From Lewinellaceae bacterium (GTDB lineage Bacteria > Bacteroidota > Bacteroidia > Chitinophagales > Saprospiraceae), in contig JACJYK010000001.1 of NCBI GenBank assembly GCA_020636135.1, positions 310,001 to 374,000 of the forward strand: DNA of 64,000 nucleotides, given 5' to 3'. The notes below the pieces were generated by a model, which made no database searches, was not told the DNA's origin, and was given only the letters and a program-made list of their open reading frames with translations. The translations under genes and the position numbers were made by a program. Positions 28,502 to 35,036 of the stretch are shown one piece after another. Position 1 is the stretch's first letter. Each line of letters opens with the position of its first letter.

Positions 28502-29632
28502 TCAGACTATAAATAACCGCGACGCCACCCCATCCGCCTGCAGCTTTCCTGCCCCGGTAAGAACCACCTGATCCTCAATCTGTTTGACCATGCCTTCCTG
28601 ATTAAGTCGTTGTAGTTCCTGGGAGAATAAAGCGAAGTATTCATTAAAATTTTCTTTAATGTGATGGATGGAAATACCCCACATCGTCCGCAGTCCGGTC
28701 ATGATGTATTCGTTGTAGCGGGTGGGGAGGTCCAGCGTTTCTTGCTCGTAAGGTATTTTATCCTCCTCGAGGATGGCTTTGATGTACTGGGGATTGTGAG
28801 CCACATTCCATTGACGGGTAGTACCATTATACGAATGTGCGGACGGACCGACGCCCAGGTAAGGGATTCCTTGCCAATAACTGGTATTATGCCTGGCATG
28901 ATGGCCGGGCTTGCCATAGTTGGAGATCTCGTAATGATCGTATCCGGAAGCTTCCATGCGATCCATCAGGAATAGAAATTGCTCGGTAGCAAGGTCATCG
29001 TCAGGTGCATCGCTTTTGCCATTACGGATCATACCGGCGAGGGCAGTCCGGGGTTCTACGGTCAGGCAGTATGCGGACAGATGCGGGATGGCATATTCCA
29101 AAAACAGATTCAGGTTTTCCTCCCAGTCCTTCATGCTGGTGGTGGGGCTGCCATAGATCAGATCCATCGTAAGCTGCGGAATTCCGGATGCAGCGATCCA
29201 CTCCAGGCATTGCCGGGCTTGGCGGGAATCGTGCGCGCGGTTCATCCATTGCAGGTCGGCATCGTGAAAGGACTGGATGCCAACACTCAGCCGGTTAATC
29301 CCGATGGATTTCCAAAATTGCAGCGTCTCCGGCGTGATGTCGTCAGGATTGGCCTCCAGGGTGATCTCGGCCCCAGCGTCCACCGAGTGCAGCTGGTGGA
29401 TAGCTGCAAACAGCCGGTCCAGTTCTTCAGAAGTCAACAGGGATGGGGTGCCGCCCCCCAGATAGATGCTTCCTACCTTCGCTCCCTCCAGGTAATCCTG
29501 TTGCATTTCCAGCTCCCGGACTAATGCCTCCACCATTTGTGGTTGTAGTCGCCTGGAAGTACTGAAATGGAAGTTGCAATAATGGCACTTCTGCTTACAG
29601 AAGGGGATATGGATGTATATACCAGACATCAC
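28502..29632 (-). CDS. hemW: HemW-like radical SAM protein
   Basis: A 376-residue radical-SAM protein. The cluster motif CKQKCHYC (CxxxCxxC, Cys 12, 16, 19) with the preceding IYIHIPF and the following YLGGGTPSLL is typical of the HemN/HemW family. HemW lacks the extra Cys of true HemN coproporphyrinogen dehydrogenases (CxxxCxxCxC), as here, so this is assigned to HemW. HemW binds haem and is thought to deliver it to respiratory proteins; many members are misannotated as coproporphyrinogen oxidases. Two adjacent Met codons begin the frame and either could be the start. The upstream gap (29633-29692) contains a G-rich repeat element. Confidence 0.85.
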   Translation of the reverse strand: MMSGIYIHIPFCKQKCHYCNFHFSTSRRLQPQMVEALVRELEMQQDYLEGAKVGSIYLGGGTPSLLTSEELDRLFAAIHQLHSVDAGAEITLEANPDDITPETLQFWKSIGINRLSVGIQSFHDADLQWMNRAHDSRQARQCLEWIAASGIPQLTMDLIYGSPTTSMKDWEENLNLFLEYAIPHLSAYCLTVEPRTALAGMIRNGKSDAPDDDLATEQFLFLMDRMEASGYDHYEISNYGKPGHHARHNTSYWQGIPYLGVGPSAHSYNGTTRQWNVAHNPQYIKAILEEDKIPYEQETLDLPTRYNEYIMTGLRTMWGISIHHIKENFNEYFALFSQELQRLNQEGMVKQIEDQVVLTGAGKLQADGVASRLFIV

Positions 29633-29651
29633 GATTTTTTAGATAACGGAT

Positions 29652-29683
29652 TCTCCCTTTGAAGGGGGATAAAGGGGGATGTT
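29652..29683. repeat. Solo palindrome-plus-G-tail element
   Basis: CTCCCTTTGAAGGGGG followed by ATAAAGGGGGATG has the same layout as the A repeats at 33-35 kb: a CCC...GGG palindrome, an A/T spacer and a second G-run. It lies in the 60-bp gap between the O-methyltransferase and hemW. A run of TTCAACCTTCAACC (29691-29711) adjoins it and overlaps the end of the O-methyltransferase gene. Confidence 0.4.
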
Positions 29684-29692
29684 TCCATACAT

Positions 29693-30337
29693 TCAACCTT
29701 CAACCTTCAAAACTTTAATCAGAAGCAGTCCGTCACGAACAGGCAATAGTAGGGATTCCACCCGGTGATCGTTCTTGACTTGTAGCGCGAATTGCCTCAA
29801 AATACGTGCATCCGGGTCATCCGGATCATCGATGACCTTCCCCGACCACAGCAGGTTATCAGCCAGGATAATTCCGCCAGGATTCATTTTTGGCAATATG
29901 GCTTCGAAATACGCGGGATATTCCCTTTTGTTCGCATCGAGAAAAGCCAGATCGAAAGGGCCTGGCAGACCGGCCAATAAGGTCAGGGCATCTCCTTGAT
30001 GGCAGGTGATCCTGGATTCGAGTCCGGCTTCGTGTATGTATTTATCGGAGATGTGCCGGTACTCTGGATTGGCTTCCAGGGTGTCCAGATGGCCATGTTC
30101 CGGCAGCTGCATACCGATGCAGATTGCCGAATACCCGGTGAAGGTGCCAATCTCCAACGCATGCTGTGGCCGAACCCAGGCCGTGATCCACTGCAGGACC
30201 TGCCCCTGGAGATGGCCGGAGAGCATCTGCGGGTAGATGGTCTTCAGATACGTCTCCCGCTGCAGTGCTTCCAATAGCGGGTGTTGCTCCCGGGACATTT
30301 CACCGCAATAATCCTGGATGGCGCGGTAATCGTTCAT
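29693..30337 (-). CDS. Class I SAM-dependent O-methyltransferase (CCoAMT/YrrM type)
   Basis: A 214-residue soluble methyltransferase of the PF01596 O-methyltransferase family. Motif I ALEIGTFTGYSAICIG, the acidic SAM-ribose residue in DTLEANPEY, QGDALTLL, the metal/catalytic DLAFLDANKREY and the substrate-side GGIILADNLLWSGKV are all present. Relatives methylate catechol-type hydroxyls or, in tRNA, 5-hydroxyuridine (TrmR); the natural substrate here is open. The start overlaps the end of the upstream EamA gene by 4 bp, so the two are probably translated from one mRNA. Its last codons contain the TTCAACC repeat. Confidence 0.88.
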   Translation of the reverse strand: MNDYRAIQDYCGEMSREQHPLLEALQRETYLKTIYPQMLSGHLQGQVLQWITAWVRPQHALEIGTFTGYSAICIGMQLPEHGHLDTLEANPEYRHISDKYIHEAGLESRITCHQGDALTLLAGLPGPFDLAFLDANKREYPAYFEAILPKMNPGGIILADNLLWSGKVIDDPDDPDARILRQFALQVKNDHRVESLLLPVRDGLLLIKVLKVEG

Positions 30338-31239
30338 AGCGCTTGTTTTTTCCGTAGTTGCTTCTTTAAGAAAGGATGGCTGAAGATCGCCAGCAAAATG
30401 ACGATCACGCCCAGATAAAAGGTCGAATTCAGTTCTTTATTGTCATGAAGGATCAGCCAGGCCAGGATGATGCCGTAGACCGGCTCCATATTTAATGCCA
30501 GGCTGGTGGTGAAGGCGCTCAGATGGTTGAGTGCATTGAGGGACATGGCATAGCCTAGCGTGGTGCATACCAGCGCCAGAATCAGCAAATAGACCCAATC
30601 CAGATCTCTCGGCCAGAATGCAAGAGGCACCGGCTCAACCAATTGCACAATGGGTAGCAGGATGCTGACCAGGATCCAGGCTCCGCTCATCTCCAGAAAT
30701 GTGATGGTCAGGGCGTCGCTGTCCTTGATGTAGTTTTTATTTAGAACGGAAAAGGATACGGCCAGTAGGGAAGCTACCAGGCCTGCCGCTATGCCGGCCC
30801 ACATGCTAAAATCAATACTGGATACCACCAGATACATGCCCGGGATTACCATTAATCCCAGCAGGACTTCCATCGGGGCCACCTTTTTTCGAAAAAACCA
30901 GGGTTCCAGCATGGAGGCAAAGAGGGCGCCGCTGGCAAGCGTTACCAGGGTGATGGATGCATTGGAGAGTTTTACCGACCCGAAAAAGGCTACCCAGTGC
31001 AATCCGGCGAGAAATCCGATCCCAATAAAACGGAGCATGGCGCGCCGGGAAAGCTTTTGCAACGTTTGCCGGGGGCGGATGATCAGGTACAAACTGATGG
31101 AAGCCAGAAAAACGCGCCACCACACCAGGGTCAGCGAGGGCAGCGTGATCAGGTCACCCAGGATCGCGGTAAAACCGAACAATACGACTGCGATATGCAG
31201 CTCCAGATATGCTCGCTTTTCTCCGGACTTCCAGTTCAT
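30334..31239 (-). CDS. EamA/DMT family transporter
   Basis: A 301-residue inner-membrane protein with ten predicted membrane helices in two EamA repeats (about 10-140 and 150-295), as usual for the drug/metabolite transporter superfamily. Typical features are the WWRVFLASISLY first-repeat helix, the basic cytoplasmic loops and the SAFTTSLALNMEPVYGIILAW helix of the second repeat. Members export amino acids, metabolites or drugs; the substrate cannot be inferred. It is the first gene of the run leading into the O-methyltransferase and is divergent from the peroxiredoxin gene. Confidence 0.85.
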   Translation of the reverse strand: MNWKSGEKRAYLELHIAVVLFGFTAILGDLITLPSLTLVWWRVFLASISLYLIIRPRQTLQKLSRRAMLRFIGIGFLAGLHWVAFFGSVKLSNASITLVTLASGALFASMLEPWFFRKKVAPMEVLLGLMVIPGMYLVVSSIDFSMWAGIAAGLVASLLAVSFSVLNKNYIKDSDALTITFLEMSGAWILVSILLPIVQLVEPVPLAFWPRDLDWVYLLILALVCTTLGYAMSLNALNHLSAFTTSLALNMEPVYGIILAWLILHDNKELNSTFYLGVIVILLAIFSHPFLKKQLRKKQAL

Positions 31240-31326
31240 CCGGTAAATATACTCGATCAGTCAATTGCTTGGGTGCCAGGCTTGTTGAGTGAGGTTCTTC
31301 ATCCTGGCTGGTATGGGAACTTTTTC

Positions 31327-31334
31327 TATTTTTG
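31327..31334 (+). promoter_or_regulatory. -7 element of the peroxiredoxin-clpS-aat unit
   Basis: TATTTTTG is a perfect TAnnTTTG box 21 nt before the chosen start codon. No TTG is found at a suitable -33 distance. Its position argues against the upstream in-frame ATG at 31289. Confidence 0.5.
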
Positions 31335-31354
31335 CCCCTCAAATTCATGCAAGC

Positions 31355-31825
31355 ATGGCGCTACTGGTAGGAGAGGTCGCACCTCAGTTTACATTATACT
31401 CCGATGAAAAAAAGCCGGTTAGTCTTAGTGACTTTAAAGGGCAACCGGTGGTCATCCTATTTTTTCCGCTGGCATTTACCCGCACCTGTACCACCGAGTT
31501 GTGCTCGATGCGGGATGAGCTGGGTTGGTATCAGGCATTAAATGCCCGGATTCTGGCTATTTCAGTGGACTCACCGCAGACGCTGGCAGCCTTTAAACAG
31601 TCTCAACAGTACAATTTTCCATTGCTATCCGACTTCAACAAGGAGATGATTCGTGCCTATGGAACGATCTACGAAGAGTTTGGATTAGGGATGCGGGGAG
31701 TTGCAAAGCGAAGCGCTTTTGTGGTCGATAAAGAAGGAATTATTCGCTATGCTGAAGTGTTGGAAAATGCCGGAGAACTGCCTAACTTTAATGAAATCAA
31801 GAAGACGCTCCAAAACTTAGCTTAA
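31355..31825 (+). CDS. Peroxiredoxin (AhpE/Bcp-like)
   Basis: A 156-residue thioredoxin-fold peroxidase that reduces peroxides in the cytoplasm. The peroxidatic motif PLAFTRTC (PxxxTxxC, Cys 45) is intact, with a second Cys five residues later (TELC, Cys 50) as in several AhpE/Bcp-type enzymes. The downstream Arg motif is in GMRGVAKRSAFVVD. An ATG at 31289 would add 22 residues, but it lies upstream of the TATTTTTG -7 box; the ATG at 31355 opens the usual N-terminus LLVGEVAPQFTL. The gene is followed after 1 bp by clpS and likely forms one transcript with clpS and aat. Confidence 0.88.
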   Translation: MALLVGEVAPQFTLYSDEKKPVSLSDFKGQPVVILFFPLAFTRTCTTELCSMRDELGWYQALNARILAISVDSPQTLAAFKQSQQYNFPLLSDFNKEMIRAYGTIYEEFGLGMRGVAKRSAFVVDKEGIIRYAEVLENAGELPNFNEIKKTLQNLA

Positions 31826-31826
31826 T

Positions 31827-32144
31827 ATGTCCCGACCTTTGTGGCAGCAAATATTTGAGGAAGACGAGGAGGTACTCCTGGCGGATCTGGACACCGATCT
31901 GGGGAAGCAGGCACAGTTGGTCGTCTACAACGATGACGTCAATACCTTCGATTGGGTGATCCAGTGCCTGATGGAGATTTGTCAGCATACGGCTGAGCAG
32001 GCCGAACAATTAAGTATGCTCATTCATTTTAAGGGCAAGGCTACGGTCAAGACCGACCAGTTTGAGGTGTTAAAACCAAAAAAAGATGCCCTGATCGATC
32101 GTGGCCTCTCCGCCGTAATCGAATACGAAACCAAACCTTCCTAA
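31827..32144 (+). CDS. clpS: ATP-dependent Clp protease adaptor ClpS
   Basis: ClpS binds proteins with destabilising N-terminal residues (Leu, Phe, Trp, Tyr) and hands them to ClpAP for degradation. The 105-residue protein has a flexible N-terminal region of about 30 residues and the ClpS core beginning LVVYNDDVNTFDWVI, whose N-D-D-x-N-T-F-D loop forms the N-degron pocket. It also has the helix CQHTAEQAEQLSMLIHFKG (pocket-lining Met and His) and the ALIDRGLSAVIE ending. It starts 1 bp after the peroxiredoxin stop and is followed 11 bp later by aat, the transferase that creates its ligands. clpA is normally the neighbour of clpS in proteobacteria but is absent here. Confidence 0.93.
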   Translation: MSRPLWQQIFEEDEEVLLADLDTDLGKQAQLVVYNDDVNTFDWVIQCLMEICQHTAEQAEQLSMLIHFKGKATVKTDQFEVLKPKKDALIDRGLSAVIEYETKPS

Positions 32145-32155
32145 CCGGGAGGATT

Positions 32156-32821
32156 ATGTCCCCGATTTACCTGATACCACCTGATGAGTTGGTCTTTCCG
32201 CATCCGAATGAAGCCAGCCCGGATGGTATTGTTGGCATTGGCGGGGATCTGAGTCCCGAGCGACTTTTATTAGCCTACCGCTTTGGGATTTTTCCCTGGT
32301 ATGGGGAGGGTGATCCGATCATCTGGTGGAGCCCGGACCCCAGATTGGTTCTCTTTCCGGATAAACTGAAGATTGCCAAGAGCATGCGTCCCTATTTGAA
32401 CCAGGACCGGTTTCGGTGGACCACAGATCAATGTTTTTCAGAGGTTATTCACCGGTGCAGTACTTCCTATCGCAAAGGCCAGGACGGGACCTGGATCTTG
32501 CCCGAGATGGAAGAAGCCTATATTAAATTGTACCTGATGGGTTACGCACATTCGGTTGAAGTGTGGCAGGAGGATCAATTAGTTGGGGGTTTATATGGGC
32601 TGCGGATTGGTAATGTCTTTTATGGTGAGTCCATGTTTACTGAAGTACCCAATGCCAGCAAATTTGGATTCATCAAGTGGGTGCAACATTTGCAGGGTGA
32701 AGGAATCGTATTGATCGATTGTCAGCAGGATACGGCACATTTACGTCAGTTTGGTGCGGAATTGATTTCACGGGAATTATTTCTGGATTATCTGCGCAGC
32801 AATTGGATGAGGTCATCGTAG
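32156..32821 (+). CDS. aat: Leucyl/phenylalanyl-tRNA-protein transferase
   Basis: Aat transfers Leu or Phe from aminoacyl-tRNA to the N-terminus of proteins starting with Arg or Lys and so marks them for ClpS-ClpAP. The 221-residue protein shows the family signature throughout: FPHPNEASPDGIVGIGGDLS, AYRFGIFPWYGEGDPIIWWS, PDPRLVLFP, HSVEVWQEDQLVGGLYG and GESMF. The length is normal and the fold is GNAT-like. The adjacency to clpS places both halves of the bacterial N-degron pathway in one unit, presumably with peroxiredoxin. The 2.2-kb repeat island begins about 70 bp after its stop. Confidence 0.95.
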   Translation: MSPIYLIPPDELVFPHPNEASPDGIVGIGGDLSPERLLLAYRFGIFPWYGEGDPIIWWSPDPRLVLFPDKLKIAKSMRPYLNQDRFRWTTDQCFSEVIHRCSTSYRKGQDGTWILPEMEEAYIKLYLMGYAHSVEVWQEDQLVGGLYGLRIGNVFYGESMFTEVPNASKFGFIKWVQHLQGEGIVLIDCQQDTAHLRQFGAELISRELFLDYLRSNWMRSS

Positions 32822-33577
32822 CTGACTGGATGAAGCCCATAAATCCAACTTATAGAATTAAAGCATTAAAAAAGGCGGTAAAATACCTTGAAGGCATGCG
32901 TCAAAGTCCCCTCCCTGGAGGGTATTCAGGGGTGGGTCGTTGATTGCGATATTTTTTTGGATGATATGGGATAAAGGGGCTCCCATTTCCATCGCTTTTG
33001 CTCAGGATGACAATCCCTCCTAGGAGGGGATTGTGTAATGCTGGGGGGTGAAGTTAGATAGGGGCATCAAATGGACCCTGTTTAATGCGTACAAAATATT
33101 TAAAAAAAGCAGTAAATACCTTGACAGCATGCGCTAAAGTCCCCTCCCTGGAGGGGATTCAGGGGTGGGTAGTTGATTGCGATATTTATTTGGATGGTAT
33201 GGGATAAAGGGGCTCCCTTTTCCTTCGCTTTTTCTCAGGATGACAATCCCTCCCAAGAGGGGATTGTGTAATACTGAGGAGATATTGGGTGCGGATAAAT
33301 GTTCTTACACTAATTAAAAAATAAGTAAGATTATCGTCAGAAATATTGTTTTTAAATTAACACGACCCACCCCTTTTATTCCCCTCCCAGGAGGGGATTG
33401 TGTAATGCTAGGGGGTGGAGTTAGCTGTGCGTCCCATGGATCTCTTTATAGAATTCAATAATTATCAAAGACAAAGTAATTCTTTGATGGCATGCGTCAA
33501 AGTCCCCTCCCTGGAGGGGATTCAGGGGTGTGTTGTTGATTGCGATATTTTTTTGGATGGTATGGGATAAAGGGGCT

Positions 33578-34200
33578 CCCTTTTCCTTCGCTTTTGCTCA
33601 GGATGACAATCCCTCCCAGGAGGGGATTGTGTAATGCTGGGGTGAGTAATTAGTTGTGCGCATCCATTGGATCTCATTATTGAGCTGAATAATTACCAAA
33701 GACAGAATAAATCTTCGATGGCATGCGCTAAAGTCCCCTCCCAGGAGGGGATTTAGGGGTGGGTTACTAAAGAATTTATTATATTTATTATTCATTAAAT
33801 AATACAATTCCATTGCCACGAAAAATTATACCCTACGAGCCATACTTGGTGGATCTTGCCAGGCAGCTGCGGAAGAACATGACTTTATCAGAAGTCTTGT
33901 TGTGGAATCAACTTAAGAATAAACAAATGTTGGGTTTTGACTTTGACAGGCAAAAACCACTTGATCGTTATATCGTGGATTTTTACTGTAAAGATTTACA
34001 ACTTGCTATAGAAATTGATGGTACATCACACGACGGAGATGAGCAGTTTAAATTGGATATTAAGCGGCAGAAAACGCTGGAATTATTAGGTGTTCATTTT
34101 TTGAGATTTGATGACAAGGATGTGAAGAAAAACATGACTGGGGTTTTGTTTGTAATTGAAGAATGGATAAAAAAGAATAGCGATTTTGATAAAGACCCAC
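33578..34200 (+). repeat. Tandem 623-bp duplication, unit 1
   Basis: This block and 34201-34823 appear identical by eye except at the last base (C or G). Each holds CCCTTTTCCTTCGC, a B element, a spacer, an A element and the DUF559 gene. A third CCCTTTTCCTTCGC plus B element starts at 34824. The boundaries fall in the B-element flank, as expected if unequal exchange between B elements made the duplication. Confidence 0.85.
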
Positions 34201-34229
34201 CCCTTTTCCTTCGCTTTTGCTCAGGATGA
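33813..34229 (+). CDS. DUF559 (Vsr-like PD-(D/E)XK) endonuclease, copy 1
   Basis: A 138-residue protein of the DUF559 family, related to very-short-patch-repair endonucleases. The visible core is LARQLRKNMTLSEVLLWNQL, then FDFDRQKPLDRYIVDFYC (first catalytic Asp), then LAIEIDGTSHDGDEQFKLD (E-x-D) and LGVHFLRFDDKDV. Length and order fit the family. No Met opens the frame; TTG at 33813 gives the expected N-terminus, and the first Met would remove 22 residues of the domain. The gene reads straight into the following B repeat, which supplies the last residues (LFLRFCSG) and the stop codon. It is A+T-richer than the flanking genes, consistent with transfer. The role of free-standing DUF559 proteins is unknown to me; a mobile-element or repair function is possible. 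Confidence 0.75.
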   Translation: MPRKIIPYEPYLVDLARQLRKNMTLSEVLLWNQLKNKQMLGFDFDRQKPLDRYIVDFYCKDLQLAIEIDGTSHDGDEQFKLDIKRQKTLELLGVHFLRFDDKDVKKNMTGVLFVIEEWIKKNSDFDKDPPLFLRFCSG

Positions 34230-34823
34230 CAATCCCTCCCAGGAGGGGATTGTGTAATGCTGGGGTGAGTAATTAGTTGTGCGCATCCATTGGATCTCAT
34301 TATTGAGCTGAATAATTACCAAAGACAGAATAAATCTTCGATGGCATGCGCTAAAGTCCCCTCCCAGGAGGGGATTTAGGGGTGGGTTACTAAAGAATTT
34401 ATTATATTTATTATTCATTAAATAATACAATTCCATTGCCACGAAAAATTATACCCTACGAGCCATACTTGGTGGATCTTGCCAGGCAGCTGCGGAAGAA
34501 CATGACTTTATCAGAAGTCTTGTTGTGGAATCAACTTAAGAATAAACAAATGTTGGGTTTTGACTTTGACAGGCAAAAACCACTTGATCGTTATATCGTG
34601 GATTTTTACTGTAAAGATTTACAACTTGCTATAGAAATTGATGGTACATCACACGACGGAGATGAGCAGTTTAAATTGGATATTAAGCGGCAGAAAACGC
34701 TGGAATTATTAGGTGTTCATTTTTTGAGATTTGATGACAAGGATGTGAAGAAAAACATGACTGGGGTTTTGTTTGTAATTGAAGAATGGATAAAAAAGAA
34801 TAGCGATTTTGATAAAGACCCAG
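34201..34823 (+). repeat. Tandem 623-bp duplication, unit 2
   Basis: Second unit of the exact duplication; see unit 1. The B element that follows (34842-34882) has lost one T in the CGCTTTTGC flank and one C in its core, which changes the reading frame at the end of the second DUF559 gene. Confidence 0.85.
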
Positions 34824-34879
34824 CCCTTTTCCTTCGCTTTGCTCAGGATGACAATCCTTCCCAGGAGGGGATTGTGTAA
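34436..34879 (+). CDS. DUF559 (Vsr-like PD-(D/E)XK) endonuclease, copy 2
   Basis: Identical to copy 1 through residue 129 (KKNSDFDKDP), with the same TTG start and catalytic Asp and E-x-D. A C-to-G change then gives Ala, and a missing T in the downstream B element shifts the frame. The protein therefore runs on through the repeat (FAQDDNPSQEGIV) for 147 residues. Both copies are open and could be expressed. The variable repeat-encoded tail suggests the C-terminus is not important for activity. Confidence 0.72.
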   Translation: MPRKIIPYEPYLVDLARQLRKNMTLSEVLLWNQLKNKQMLGFDFDRQKPLDRYIVDFYCKDLQLAIEIDGTSHDGDEQFKLDIKRQKTLELLGVHFLRFDDKDVKKNMTGVLFVIEEWIKKNSDFDKDPALFLRFAQDDNPSQEGIV

Positions 34880-35036
34880 TGCAATGGAGTGGATTTAGCT
34901 TGGTGAATACAATGGATCACTTTGTAGTGTTTAAATCATTAAAAAAGGCAGTAAAATACCTTGAAGGCATGCGTCAAAGTCCCCTCCCAGGAGGGGATTT
35001 AGGGGTGGGTCGTGCTTTTCTTTATTAATTAGTGTT

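Larger units (their letters stand above)
32822..35030. repeat. Palindromic G-rich repeat island with DUF559 genes
   Basis: 2.2 kb between aat and the secreted-protein pair. A elements (43 nt each: GCATGCG, then AAAGTCCCCTCC-C(T/A)-GGAGGGGATT, then AGGGGTGGG) lie at 32894-32936, 33127-33169, 33490-33532, 33721-33763, 34344-34386 and 34967-35009. B elements (CTCAGGATGACAATCC-CTCC-GGAGGGGATTG-TGTAATGC, 41 nt) lie at 33001-33041, 33234-33274, 33597-33637, 34220-34260 and 34842-34882, with a partial one at 33381-33409. A and B alternate in direct orientation. Both centre on the palindrome CCCCTCC/GGAGGGG. The spacers between them are also related to each other. Apart from the two DUF559 genes no coding sequence is credible here. 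Confidence 0.85.

Noticed and set aside
33813..34879. DUF559 pair as a toxin-antitoxin or restriction module
   Set aside because: Both genes encode the same protein, produced by a tandem duplication, and no methylase or antitoxin-like gene accompanies them.
32894..35009. Regularly recurring 43-nt repeats, considered as a CRISPR array
   Set aside because: Intervals are irregular (233, 363, 231, 623, 623 bp), spacers are related to each other, and no cas gene is present.
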